Shown: positions 1 to 12,000 of the stretch, piece after piece | Layout of the letters: each line of letters starts with the position of its first letter | Position numbering within the stretch: the first letter of the stretch is position 1 | DNA from: Diphasiastrum complanatum | Taxonomy: Eukaryota; Streptophyta; Lycopodiopsida; Lycopodiales; Lycopodiaceae | NCBI GenBank assembly: GCA_029204225.1 | Contig: CM055095.1 | Span: forward strand, 39,050,141-39,114,140 | Length of the DNA: 64,000 nt | Reading direction: 5' to 3' | The notes under the pieces: generated by a model | The model's input: the letters and a program-made list of their open reading frames with translations, nothing else | What the model was told of the DNA's origin: nothing | The model's database searches: none | Translations under genes and position numbers: made by a program

Positions 1-1070
1 TTACCGTCTTTGCAACTGGAGCAAAAGTCTCTTCATAATCAAGTCCATAAACCTGAGAAAAATCCTTTGCACAAAGTCTTGCCTTGTACTTGTTGATTGT
101 GTCATCTTGATTATATTTGACTCGAAAAACCCATTTGCAACCAATGGTGTGCTTGTTGTATGGAAGATCCACAAGCTCCCATGACTTTTTGGCAATCAAT
201 GCATCATATTCCTCTTTCATGGCTAGAAATCATTCCTTTGAGTTGATAACTCCTCCTTAGACAAAAGAGCAACTTCACAAAAGTTTGCATTCTCATAAGA
301 ATTCAACTTGAAGATTCTACCATATCTAGATCCATTAGCTAGGATCTCATCATTTTTCTTGATAAAGCAAGCAATGGAATTGAATTTTACATCACAACCA
401 CAGTAAAGCAACTTTCCAACACTTATCAAGTTCTTTGTAAGCTTAGGAACAAAAAGAACATTGGAAAGTGAAAGAACTTTAGAAGAAGCAAATTCTAATG
501 GAATGTTGCCAATCCCTTCAATAGAGCATTCATGATCATTTGCACTATAAATAGATCTTTTAAGTCCTTTATAAGGTACAATAGAGTCAAAGGACTCCTT
601 TGAACAACACATATGTGAAGAGGCTCCACTATCGATGTACCATGCTCCATCTTTCTTGAAAGGTGATGAAGAAAAGCTTGACACCATGAGTGATCCTTCT
701 CCATCACTTGCAATAAAATCTTCTTCTTTCTCATTAGAGAGATTTGCTTGTTTGAGTTGATTTTTATTTTTGAAGCAATTAGAGACATAGTGCCCCTTCT
801 TGCTACAAAAGAAACACTTGACTTTCTTCTTCTTGGTCTTTGAAGTAGAAGGATGAGATGAGTCTCCCTCTTCACCATCTTTGTCTCATTCCTTGGCTTT
901 GTCTTTGTTGAAAACTGGTTCTTGCTTCTTCCTTTATGCTTGTCCTTGACAAAGAGAGCTTTGTCACTTCCAATATGCTCGAGTTTGTTTATCCTAAAAA
1001 GTTTGTAACTTTGTCTAGCTTCTTCAGAGATGAGAATTCCTTGAAGAGTTTCTAAATTGGGCAACTCCTC
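1..1070 (-). mobile_element. Ty1/copia fragment with gag end, protease and start of RT; integrase deleted
   Basis: Reading the minus strand from 1064 down, one frame gives the gag C-terminus with a CCHC zinc knuckle (CFFC...GHY...C near 770-815). Next comes the retropepsin site DSGASSHM (about 615-640) and the protease/pre-integrase linker. From about 245 to 1 the frame matches the start of a copia reverse transcriptase (WELVDLPYN, CKWVFRVKYN, YEETFAPVA). The integrase core that should lie between them is absent, and the junction falls near 240-265. Stops and frame changes interrupt the reading, for example a stop where a Trp is expected just before the RT start. The element is cut by the window edge. 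Its protein most resembles the copia at 6873-10408. It is a non-autonomous relic. Confidence 0.88.
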
Positions 1071-1562
1071 CTATAATCACAAAAATCATATGTGTGTCTG
1101 ATTAATGACAGGTTTGGCTTTGGCACATACGATTCCTCGACAATACTTTGAAACAATGGTAAAGAAAATGTCTTCTTGTGTCTCAACCTCTTAGAAAAAC
1201 AACTAAACATTTGATCAATTTAATCGTGGGTATGCCCTACCAACAAAAGTCCTATTTTTATTTTTTTGAAATTTTTTTTCTCTACTAGCATAGACAAATA
1301 TGCCAAAACAGTTCAGTCTGTATTGCCGATATACAATATGGATTTCAGATAAAAGAATCATTAAATGATGATTCTCCTTTCAAATTCAATGAAATCCATA
1401 GTTTCATACAAGGGTTTCTTGAAATCACATTATCTCCTATTTGGAGAGTTGTTATTTTTCATTCCTCTTGGCAGTCAACTTCTGTACATAAAGCTTTATT
1501 AACTTTCTATAACATGGAAATTTATTAACTTTATTTATTTTAGCTATAATGTTCTTTGTCAG
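1071..1562. other. No gene recognised; probable intron or flank of methyltransferase copy 1
   Basis: This AT-rich stretch lies between the copia relic and the first methyltransferase-like exon. Its end (pyrimidine-rich, then TTTGTCAG) looks like a 3' splice site. I see a short run around 1120-1195 that might be a degraded upstream exon, but it does not align convincingly. Confidence 0.4.
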
Positions 1563-2205
1563 GTACAAGCCAATGTTAAAAACTCGGGAGGAGCGCGACT
1601 TTGCAATGAAATAGAATATATAACCATTGGTTATTATTCTTTGGACGACAAGCGCTCGATGCTTCATTACAACACTTTCGGACTAACAAGTTTTGGCAAC
1701 TTGTTTCAATATCCAACCGTGACGAAAACACTTAAAAATCCAATGATGGGTTATGTGCCTTGTCCCTACCAAAAGCCACAACAATTAATTAATCATTTAA
1801 TTGATGTTTTTTCTCACCCAGTTGATTGGATTTTAGACTTATTTAACAGTGGCGGCACTACGAGCGCATGTGCTATTCAGAAAGGGAAGCATGTTGTTGC
1901 ATGAGATTTAGATTCTAATTTAGTTGATTTTGTAAAAATGAGAATGAAATCTCTTTCGAGTTTGCCAGATGAACTGGATGGGGTAGGAAAGAGTTCAGAC
2001 AATGAAGACTCAGTAATTTCCTTGTCCAAAAACCTCCTGTTAGTGGGAAAGTGGGTGATACAGGGGAGTTTGCTGATGTCCTAGTTCAGGACTATAATGT
2101 GGTTACAGTTGTCGAGGATATTGTGAAAGAGGTGTCAGTTGACATTGTAGTGGCTCTTCAAGAAAAAAAAAAAAAGATGTCGACCTTGATGATTTTTTAG
2201 AGTAA
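1563..2205 (+). pseudogene. Beta-class DNA N4/N6-methyltransferase-like pseudogene, copy 1 (C-terminal exon)
   Basis: The main readable frame (1641-1904) contains PYQKPQQLINHLIDVFS, then DWILDLFNSGGTTSACAIQKG. This has the layout of the C-terminal half of N6_N4 methylases: a helix starting with KP, an AdoMet-binding motif I (usually D-x-F-x-G-S/T-G-T-T), and then an acidic strand. A TGA at about 1902 separates this from the expected continuation (DLDSNLVDFVKMRMKSL). A further frame slip occurs in the poly-A run at about 2163-2175, before an acidic end (DVDLDDFLE, stop). The upstream part (ITIGYYSLDDK near 1620-1655) aligns with copy 2 on the minus strand at about 6150-6200. A 3' splice site precedes it at 1561-1562. 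The catalytic half is not seen. The gene is inactive. DNA rather than protein or RNA as substrate is inferred from family layout only. Confidence 0.62.
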
Positions 2206-2840
2206 TAAATTCTCTTTTAATTTTAGAAAACAATTGTGTTTATATTTCTTGAAATATTGTGTCGAGATCTTTTTGATTAATTTAATGTTTTTAAATTTGT
2301 TTGTATTAAAAAGATAGATTTAGCAATTTTTAATGATTTGAATATTAGCAAAATTAAAATTGCAATGAACTGTCAGGTTATTAATATTTTGATTTTTTGT
2401 TGTGTTTTTATAATAACTTTTTGAAAATAATTTGATTTGCAATCATTTAATGTTTAAATATTCAATGAACACACATATATATTTGAAATATAAAAAAAGA
2501 TTTAAATGCTGATTAAAATTTTTGTCATAATTTAAAAAACATTTTTCTTGATATAAAAATTGTAATTTAAAAAACTTTTAAAATTAAAAAAAAAAATTAA
2601 AAACTGTTGTTCTAAATAAGCAAAAAAAAAATATTTTAGTTATTCTGGTGGTTGTGTGTCTAATGATTTTATTTTGAATAGTATTATTATTTCAATTTTC
2701 TTGCAAAATACAACATTGTTTTAGCATTACAATATCTTTATTTGAAATATTTGAAATATGGGTATTCTATAAAAAATTTTAAAAAAATTGAAAAAAAATT
2801 GGTCACCATGTCATTTCTCTTTTTTTTTTGTCATCGTGTT
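2206..2840. other. Very AT-rich spacer, no gene seen
   Basis: This stretch has long A and T runs, no extended frame on either strand and no recognised repeat ends. Confidence 0.6.
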
Positions 2841-3023
2841 CTAAACCCTAAGTCCTAAACCCTAAACCCTAAACTCTAAATCCAAAAAATCATGAACCTT
2901 AAAACCTAAATCCTAAACTCTAAACTCTCACCCTAAATCCTAAACCATGAACTCTAAACCTTAAATCCTAAACCTTAAACCCCAAATCCTAAGCTTTAAA
3001 TCCTAAACCTCAAATCCTAGGCC
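2841..3023. repeat. Degenerate interstitial telomere-type repeat (CCCTAAA-like)
   Basis: About 180 bases consist of variants of CCCTAAA/CCTAAAT in one orientation, including CTAAACCCTA and TCCTAAACCCTAAACCC near the start. The unit becomes steadily more mutated towards 3023. This matches the Arabidopsis-type plant telomere unit. It is an internal relic, since unrelated sequence continues on both sides. Confidence 0.8.
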
Positions 3024-4190
3024 CTCGCATGTACGAACAGATTGAGAGAGATAACATTATTTTTGCGACCCGAATTCAATTCTTCGGTGAGTTATATATA
3101 TATAGCTTTCACTACACTTGATGTTTGCAAACTTAACATTGTTCACTTGAGTTCATTTGTTGACATTTAAGAGAGTGCTTTGTGCATTGGAATAGGTTGA
3201 AAGAAAAAGATCATGTGATTGCAACATGGCTACAAATGGTGGATTCATGTTGGAGAGCAATGACAGGCTTACCTCAATCAACTATTCTACCTGAAAGGTG
3301 AGGATGGAGTCCTTATTGGATATGAATGAGTTGATGGAGATTGTTGCAGGTGTGGAGGAGAGGCCTCAAGCACCTAAAGATCAAGTGAGGTATGACAAGA
3401 GAGCTAAAAGAGCTCTACACATGATTAAGATGAATGTTACCAATGAATTTCTCAAGGAGATTGGAAGTGCACATCATCTTTAGAGACTTGGAAAGCTTTG
3501 AAGAAGCTTTATGAATCCAAGTCTATATCAAGAGTGCTTACTCTAAGAAGACAAATCTTTGCAAGTTTTCAAAAGAAGGAAGAGAGTACTTATGCTTTTG
3601 TTTTGAGGGTTAAAGCATTTAATGATGAGTTAGCATGTATTGAAGAGAGCATTAAGGAGGTAGAACTTGTTCAAGTTATACTTAATGGCTTGTTGGATGA
3701 TCATACTAATCTTGTTCAAAGTTTTGCTATTCAAAAGACTTTGCCAAGTATTGTGGATTTGCAAGAGATCTTGGTGAATGAGGAGTATAGGCTTCAATCA
3801 AGAGGAGGTGTTTCTACATCGACATCTCATTATAAAGAGGAGGCTATGTTCATCAAAGGCAAGTTCAAGGGCAAAGGCAAGTGGTCCAAAGGTCAAGATA
3901 AATGTGAGACTTCCTCTTTTGGCACAAAGAAACATAAGTCAAAGTTAAAATGCCTTTATTGTAGAATTAAAGGGCATTTTGCTAATGAATGTTTGAAGAA
4001 ACAAAGAGATGAAGGTAGCAAGCAAATCAACTTTACTACTAATGATGAGGATCTAGGTGGTGGTAATTCTCTTTTGATGTGTTCTTCAAGTCCAATATCA
4101 AGTGAAGGTGACAAAGATTCATGGTGGATTGATAGTGGAGCTAGTTCACACATGACTAGTCACAAGGAGTTCTTTACTTTGTTTGTCACT
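3024..4190 (+). mobile_element. Ty1/copia 5' fragment: leader, gag, zinc knuckle, start of protease
   Basis: An untranslated leader (about 3060-3225) precedes an ATG at 3226 that opens a gag of the UBN2/DUF4219 type (MLESNDRLTS, KRALHMIKMNV). A TGA near 3293 replaces an expected Trp, and a frame slip near 3481 splits gag. Gag resumes at 3498-4208 with a CCHC knuckle (CLYCRIKGHFANEC, about 3951-3992) and the retropepsin site WWIDSGASSHM (about 4120-4155). The reading stops at about 4190, where unrelated AT-rich DNA begins, so integrase, RT and RNase H are missing. The same family appears at 39832-42650 (-) and at the right edge of the window (63780-64000, +). Confidence 0.88.
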
Positions 4191-4205
4191 AACATTGTTG
4201 CGTAT

Positions 4206-5640
4206 TGAATAGGTAATGTTGTGTGTTACCTATTTCAAGATTCCCTCGAAAAATTTAGCTTTTTTAACAATTTTGAAAAATTAGTCAAATATTAACACTT
4301 TTGTAATTTATTTTAGGCCAAATTCATTGTTGTAAAAAAAAGTACAATTATTGAGACTCTAAAACCTAAAATGCCATAAAAAAGTGTAGTAAAAAACTAT
4401 TTGCTAATTTACAAATGAGAAAACAAAATGAGCATTATATTCACAAAATAATCATGAGAAAGTCTAATATTACAAATGCAAAATTTAGATTTTCAATCAT
4501 ACTATAGATGTTTGAAAGAATGATGCATGTATCTCATTGAAACAAAGAAGCAGCCCTATTCAACAAATGTACAAATGTATATATTGCATTGGCCGAAAAA
4601 ATCCATGCAAGAGAAAACAAAAAATAGAACAATTGAACATATGTAATCTTATGTAATCATAAGTACCCACACATAATCATAATAGATTTGAAAAGAAAGT
4701 AATATTTTCATGACAACTCTATAACTCTATAACATACGATTCCAAGATAAATATTTGGATTTTAATTTTCTTTGTATGTATGCCTCTCAAGTCAAGACTC
4801 GGTCATTTATTATTAGCCCAATGAATGAATTATCTTTAACTTAAAATATGTCAATGTGTATTGTTCACCATCATGGATTTACAACTATTTTCAACAATGT
4901 AGAATATCAGATAGATGCTAATGTGCTAGTGTTTTCTTATTGCAAGACTTTTTTTCAGATGTCCTAATTGTTCATCCTTACACTTAAGGAAATACGTACT
5001 AAATATTCAATTAGAGCGTGATAAAAAATGAAAATTGGTGTATTTATGTAAGAGAACAACTTGCAAGATACTCTACCATTAAGACCAAAAATCTATTTTG
5101 AAGTACATATGTGAGAAAATGAAATGATCTACTTAAAATTGCAGGTTATATGTCAAAAATATGCATGTAATGTAACTTAAGCAAAGGAAACTAATACTAC
5201 AACCTAGGTGAGATGAATTGATGTATTTGTAAAACTAAATTTGTAAACTACTTTGAGGATGGCACAAGATAAACTTATATTGCTTATCTCAAATGAGTAA
5301 TGAGAATCATACTTGGAACAATAAATTAGATAAAACTAATTAGTGTGCCTTATACAGCAACATGTATACTCTACTTTGAAGATTTGTGTTGGCTACTACA
5401 AAATTAGAGCAACATGTTAGCATCTTAGTCTTGATTGTAACATGATTATCAAGCAATATTGAGCAATGACGAGATAGCAATCTACTAAAAATACATAATA
5501 AATAAAACAAATGAGTCGAAGGACAAATTCAGAAACAAATGTGAACGCTTGACAATGAAAAACCAAACATGAATAAAATAAACATCACTGGACTTGTTCA
5601 AGTTCCAACATCATCCTAAATTAGAGTGAACATGAAGGCT
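4206..5640. other. Unassigned AT-rich spacer
   Basis: I found no extended frame, LTR ends or recognisable domain on either strand. The stretch separates the truncated copia from the second methyltransferase-like pseudogene. Confidence 0.5.
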
Positions 5641-6735
5641 TTATACATCTAAGATCTCCTCAGGACTAACACTAACATTTTCAGAGTCTTGTGTTTCTTT
5701 TACTTCTTCATCGTCATACGCTTCATCCTGAAGATTTGCAAAATCCCCAGGCTCATCCTTTAGTAGAGGTTGAGGCTCTGTAGATGCAATTTGGACCTTT
5801 TCACATACGGAATCAAACTTCGCTCCAACTTCTCCGTCCCCATCAGGGAGCTCATCTATAGCACACACATGTTGCAGAATAAATGAAACCTGCACTGGAT
5901 CGAACTCAACACACTGTTTCTCCCTTTCTTCAAAGCACAAATAGTTGTTGTTCTTGTTCCAGCAAAAAGATCTAAAATCCAATCTCTTTCACAAGAGAAA
6001 AGCTCAATCAATTCATTTATTAATCGTTGAGGCTTTTGATAGGGATTGACCAAGCTTCAAGAGGCATTTAAAAATTGAAGTTTTCTTGTTACTGCCGGAA
6101 ATGGAAAAACATTACATACTCTTCTTCTTCGAGTGTGCAGTGGAACTTTATACTTGTCAACCAATGAGAAATACCCAATAGTCATCAATTCAAAACAGCT
6201 AACTAGCCTTTCTCTAGGAGCATCCTTAACATTTGTTTTGTACTTGAGAAAAAAAAACTTGATTAATATTTAAAAAAAAAAGAGCATCATAGATCAACTT
6301 AATCTACTACAAACTAACAACAAGATCACAAAAATTACCATATCAATGATTCATAACCATGAGTTTCATCCTTCAAAGCCTATGCCACCGCTACAGCTTG
6401 ATTGGTATAGTGAAAAATAAGAAATCTTCACAACGATGATGTGGTTAGTTCCTTGAATGATTTCACCATATGCAATATTTGTGCATATGTGTATGCACAA
6501 TCATCATTTACTGTACCCTTTAGCTTAAATCCATATGGGTATATCAGCTATTGCTAGTGCATAGTCACACTTTGGAATGTCACTGAGTATATTTTTCACG
6601 TCGATGTTGTACACTTGCCAATGAAATGTCTCTAGAGGATTAGCAGGGCTAGTGAATTGTCTTGTATTAGGATCACTTGTCTCAATATATTACAATCTAT
6701 CTCTTCTCTCCTTTTCATTGCATGCAACATCCATA
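5641..6735 (-). pseudogene. Beta-class DNA N4/N6-methyltransferase-like pseudogene, copy 2 (both halves, one intron)
   Basis: On the minus strand, exon A (about 6735-6339) reads ETFHWQVYNIDV, then ALAIADIP, one extra base, then YGFKLKGT. With the extra base ignored this resembles motif IV (D-x-P-Y) of N4/N6 methylases. Two in-frame stops follow. A GT..AG intron of about 96 bases (6338-6243) leads to exon B. Exon B holds ELMTIGYFSLVDKYK, NPYQKPQRLINELIELFS and DWILDLFAGTRTTTICALKKG, where the third Gly of the usual AdoMet loop GxGTT is Arg. A long acidic tail ends in EEILDV and a stop at 5641. Motif IV before motif I is the beta-class order. It is homologous to copy 1 and lies inverted relative to it. 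Several lesions make it non-functional. An RNA or protein substrate cannot be excluded. Confidence 0.68.
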
Positions 6736-6872
6736 TGGTCTTCTAAACTTGTTGAAATAGGAATATCCAAAGATCTTGAATTGATTCTAGTTTTTTGAGA
6801 TTAGAATACAAATGTGTTACTAAGAAGATAAGCAATTCTTTCATCCATCTATTTTGATTTCCATCATTCTTT

Positions 6873-9800
6873 ATGACTTCAATGGGTGTCTTTCTATTAG
6901 AAGCAAGTGAAAGATTGTCAACCTCCAATTACTCAATTTGGAAGGTTGCAATGAAATCTGTCTTAATACTACAAGATGTGATGGATATTGTACTTGGCAT
7001 TGAAGAAGAACCACAAATTCCTCAAGAAATTCCAAAGTACAAAAAGAGAGCTAGGATGGCTCTACATTATATTAAGATGAATGTCTCAAATGACATCTTA
7101 AGAGAAATTGGTGCTTGTACTAATGCCAAAGATGCTTGGGATACTCTCAAGTCTTTCTATGAGGCAAAGAATACTTCTAGACTTCTAACACTAAGAAACC
7201 AAATTTTTCAAAGTGTACAGAGAAGTGATGAATGTGCTTTAGGTGTGATGAGAGTTAAAGACCTCCATAGAGAATTGTCATGCATAGGAGGCTCCATCAA
7301 CCAAAATGAACTTGTTCAAGTCATACTTAATGGGTTAAAGGAGGAATATGATGACCTTGTTCAGAGTTATGCCGTTAAGGAGGAGCTACCAAGTTTGGAA
7401 GCACTCCAAAGTGTGCTCATTTCTGAAGAATCAAGACAAGAGTATAAACTCTTGAAAATGGAGAGACTGTCTCTCAACATTGATGGTAAAGCTCTCTTTA
7501 CCAAAGACCAGCACAAGACAAGAAGTAAGAATCAACACCAATCCTCTTCAAGCAAGAACAATCTTATTTCCAAGGAGAAAGGAGAAGAGGATGAGTCCTC
7601 TCAAGCTTCCACATCCAAGAAGAAGAAGAAAAACATCAGGTGTTTCTTTTGTGGCAAGAAGGGGCATTATGCCACCAATTGCTTCAAGAAGAAGAGTCAA
7701 TTCAAGCAAGCCAACATTTCTAATGAAGAGAAGGAAGATGCTCATGCACATTTACATCATGTTGTTTGATCCACTCGTCATACCGATCTTTTACTCTCAT
7801 TTGGATGGGTGGAGGTGTGATTAAAGGGCCATCTTCCGGTCTTCCCGAAGCTCTCACCTCTGGTTTGTCCAAAAAGGATGATCGATTGGTAGGTATTTTC
7901 GTACACAACTTTCCTCAACAAATTTGTACTATTACGACTTTCCAAATTTGGCCCACATATGTAGCATGGTTTATATCCAAATGTAGCATGGTCTCGAGTT
8001 TTTCTTCATCACCTTTCAAGAAGGATGTTCGTGGTATATCAACAGTGGAGCTTCTTCACATATGTGTAGCTCCAAGCATTCTTTTTCATCCATGTCACCT
8101 TATGAAGGAGCCAAGAAGTCCATCTACACAACAAATGATCATGAGTGTGCTATTGAAGGCATAGGGACCATTCTCTTAAAGCTTTCATCATCAAAAGTTC
8201 TTTCTCTGTCTGAAGTACTTTTTGTTCCTGACTTAACAAAAAATCTTATTAGTATTGGGCAATTGTTTGATAGTGGACTAGATGTGAATTTCAATGTTGA
8301 TACATGTACAATCAAGAAGCATGATGAGATCCTTGCATTTGGGTCTAGATATGGTGGAATCTACAAGCTTGATCCCAAAGAGTATGCTAACTCTTGTGAT
8401 AGTGCTTTTGCTACTCATATGTCTTTGGAGGAACTATGGCATAGAAGGTTGGGACATCCTAACTATAGTTCTATGATGTCCATGGTAAAGAAAGCCAAAG
8501 CTATTGGCTTGCCTAATCTTATCTCCAAGAATTTCAAGCCATGTGAGGCTTGTGCCATATCTAAGTCTCATAAGAAGCCTTTTTCAAAGTCATCTATCAA
8601 GACTACACATGCATTGGAGCTCATACACTCGGATGTGCACTTCTCATCTTCAAAGAGCAAGGGTGGTGCTACTTGCTTTGTAACTTTCATTGACGATTTT
8701 ACAAGATTTACTTGGGTATATCTTCTAGCTTCAAAGTCTATGGTTTTTTACTATTTCCTAAAGTTTAAAGCTCTAGTTGAAAAGCAATTTTCATACAAAA
8801 TCAAGATTCTTAGAAGTAATGGAGGTGGTGAGTACACTTCCAATAGATTTCATGATTATTGTGATCTTGAAGGCATTAAAAGGGAGTTTTCCTATGCATA
8901 TACACCATCTCAAAATGGGGTGGCTGAAAGAAAGAATAGAACATTGTGTGAATGTGCCAAAACCATTAGAATTGAGGCATCCTTGCCAAAAGACTTTTGG
9001 GGTGAGGCTATCAATTTTCAAACTATCTTTGCAATCGACTCCCTCATGTAGCACTTGGAGGAAAGTCACCATATGAAGCACTTTATTTGAAGAAACCTAA
9101 GGTTGATCACCTTAGAGTATTTGGATGCATATGCTTTGTCCATATTCTCGTGGAAACGAGAAAGAAGGATGATCCTTGTGCAAGCAAAGGAGTAATGGTT
9201 GGATATTCATCCAACAAGAAAGCCTATCGAATCTACATGCTCTCTAATTCTAAAGTAATTGATAGTAGAGATGTAGTTTTTCATTAAGAAGAAAAGTCCA
9301 ATCTTGGAGGGGCCAAGATCAAGCAACCTCAAATTCTATCACCTTTTGTTATTGAGGACAATCAACATATGGAGGAGTCAAGATTTGAAGATGAAAGTCC
9401 TCGGATTTTCACTCCTAGAAGATCCATGAGAGAGAGATCCGAGCCTAAGAGGCTCACTTATGATGACAAAGGAAAACAAGTGGATCTTGATTCCACTTAT
9501 GCTTATTTTGTTTCTCATGAGGAGCCCAAAGATGTCCAAGAAGCCCTCAATACCAAGGAGTGGTATGAGGCCATGAATATTGAATATGATGCTGTGATCA
9601 CCAACCACACATGGGAGCTAGTGGATCCACCACCTTACATGCATGTCATTGGATGCAAGTGGGTGTTCAAGATCAAGTACAATCATGTTGGCTCCATCAA
9701 CAAGTACAAGGCAAGATTATGTGCTAAAGGCTTTGCACAAATATATGGCCTTGACTATGAAGAAACCTTTGCTCCTGTAGCAAAGATGGTGACAATAAGA

Positions 9801-10408
9801 ATCATAATCTCTCTTGCCTTATTTTTTAAGTGGAAACTGTTTCAACTTGATGTCTCCAATGCTTTTTTGAATGGCTATCTTGAGGAGGAGATATACATGG
9901 AACAGCCTCATGGATTTATCAAGGATAAATCTAAGGTGTGTTTGCTATTTAGAAGTCTTTATGGCTTGAAGCAAGCACCTAGATCATGGTATTCAAGACT
10001 CAACAACTTTCTACTTTCATTAGGATTTGTGCTTAGTGACTATGATCCTTCTATGTACTTAAAGTTTGATGGTAGTAATATTCTCATTCTTCTAATCTAT
10101 GTAGATGACATTATTCTTAGTGGAAGTTGTTTGATGCTAGTTCAAGAGACCAAAGATGCATTAGGAAAAGAGTTTAAAATGCAAGATCTAGGAGATATCC
10201 ATTACATTTTAGGCCTTGAAATTGATTTTCATAAAGAGTATGCTTTTATTTGTCAATCTAGATATGTCTTTTCTATGTTGAGAAAATTCAATATGCAAAA
10301 TTGTAAAGGCATAGATACTCCCATGGAGCAACATGTAAAAGATCCTATTAAAGGTGATGAAAGATCCTTCGAGGACATCACACTTTATAGGAGTCTTATA
10401 GGCTCTTC
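6873..10408 (+). mobile_element. Ty1/copia element, near full-length internal region, inactivated
   Basis: The domains are in normal copia order. Gag (6873-7769) ends in a CCHC knuckle (CFFCGKKGHYATNC). About 240 bases of foreign sequence follow (about 7770-8010). Protease and pre-integrase (WHRRLGHPN) plus integrase core occupy 8062-9051. The integrase C-terminus is at 9087-9287 and RT at 9369-10408 (YVDDIILSG intact). Frame breaks occur near 7769, 8030, 9040 and 9287. The protease site reads INSGASSHM in place of DSG (about 8035-8065), and the second integrase aspartate reads RSNGGGEYTS (about 8811). Both changes would abolish catalysis. RNase H is missing: at 10408 the frame runs into an antisense gypsy gag fragment. 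No LTR or primer-binding site was found upstream of 6873, so the element is truncated at both ends. Confidence 0.9.
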
Positions 10409-10990
10409 TTGTGGCCGAGGTTGATTTACGACATAAGGTTGTCTAGGTGGATACTGCTATGGGCCTGGAGGTCGTGGCTGAAATTGTCTTGGTCGTTGAT
10501 AAGTTTGTTGAGGATTCTAAGGTGGTGGACCAGGGGGTCGGTATTGCCTATACATTGGTTTTGCATTTTGCAGGAAATATGTTTTCACATTGCTGACAGT
10601 ATGGTTTTGAGAATAGATAGGGCACCACACATTCTTCCCGGGACGATAGATCTTGCCAGCCATATCTTTAAGCACCTCTTGGAAATCAATTGTAAGCTTA
10701 TCAATTTGGGCTTGTTGATTTTTTTGCTAGGTATCCATATAATGTAACAAATCAGTGGAATTAGAACTAGAGGTGGGCTCAAGGTGTGAATCATTTTTTA
10801 TGGGATCTTTCCCCTTGCGTTCACGATGATCATACTCATCATCGGATCCTTCATCTTCTTCTCTAATGGCGTCATCCATTACTTCCTTCAGTTGATCGTA
10901 TGAGTCAGCTAATTTAATTTCTCTTCTGATTCTACACACAAAATTACAAGATATCACCAATATAGTGCACCAATGGATAGTAGAACCCAA
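10409..10990 (-). mobile_element. Ty3/gypsy gag fragment joined to the copia RT
   Basis: On the minus strand the frame at 10990-10727 contains IRREIKLADSYDQLKEVMDD then AIREEDEG. This matches the gag of the larger gypsy relic at about 49430-49550 (IQRELRSNDEYTSLKQAMSD then AIREEDEG). The reading continues with stops to about 10409. The fragment abuts the copia RT on the opposite strand, which suggests a secondary insertion or a non-homologous join. Confidence 0.72.
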
Positions 10991-12000
10991 AGAGAACCAT
11001 GCATAAGCATGAATGAGATAGGAGAGAGAGAATGTTTTCTCTTCCCACGAGCTACATCCTTTAATAGCAGGTCCAAACCTAACTTTGAACTTTGGTTTCC
11101 CTCCATAATGAAAAGCCTAGCATTAATGAGGACTAGATTCTAATTCAAACTTGAATCTCTAAAACTCATGCTCTATAGTTTTGCACACTTTCCAAAAGTG
11201 TTTATTCAAAGTTGAAATCTTTCACATGCATCACTCATCAAACCTAAAATTTTGGCCTAATCAACTAGAAACAAGTGTACTTGACTTTGTACCAATAAAT
11301 GCCAAATTGGCCCTATCCACTTATGACACCTAGGAGCTTGACAAACAAACTTTGTCAACTCCATAAAGCTAATATATATAACTTTTTGTAATTTTCACAC
11401 ATGCATAACAATGATATCAAGCCAAATGTCCAAAAGTGGGCCCATTGGGTCCCAAAACATCAAAGATTTGGTATCAAATGTGGCTTTGGCCATTACACAC
11501 AAAAATTTACCAGATGCAACCAAAATCACTAACCGCTCGCATTTGAAATCCTCATATTTGACAAGCTTGACCCTACGATTGTTAACTATGTAAAGTCAAA
11601 ATTTTTGGCATAATTGTACATAACAAATTTAATAATGTGAGAGGAAAGCCTTAACACAAACTTTGTCCTTAACACCTTAACACTCTTGGAACTTTGTGCT
11701 AGTTCTTCCATGTATTTGAGAGGCACGTTGGCGTTATGTCAAAATTTCCATGTGGATAGCCAATGAGTGGCTACCCATAACATCACATTCTACCAAGAAT
11801 GTGCACTTTGTGCTATGTGGTGCCATATGGCTGCCACTCATTGGATGTCCACATGAAAATCTTGCCATTAAAAAAAGAAACAATTATAGAATATTTTTTA
11901 GAAATTTGCCCTTGGACGTTATCTAGGGCTTGAATTGGTAGCCCTTACCTTGTGCTCTATTTTGGCTTTTGGTATGGTGAATATACTCTTAAACATGTGA
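10991..12000. other. Unassigned spacer upstream of the diterpene synthase
   Basis: No convincing coding frame is present. Parts such as the paired motifs around 11750-11860 (two versions of 'ccaatgagtgg' in opposite orientation) suggest an old inverted-repeat element, but I could not define ends. Confidence 0.4.

Noticed and set aside
495-1064. Second long frame overlapping the copia protease on the minus strand
   Set aside because: Only its first part corresponds to gag. The remainder overlaps the protease in another frame and is a shadow caused by a frameshift.
1120-1195. Possible upstream exon of methyltransferase copy 1
   Set aside because: A stretch reading ETMVKKMSSCVSTS slightly resembles the HMVKSFKELTTSS part of copy 2, but the similarity is too weak and no donor site supports it.
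2841-3023. CRISPR-like or regularly spaced repeat
   Set aside because: The short repeats are contiguous and degenerate telomere units without spacers, and the genome is a plant nuclear genome.
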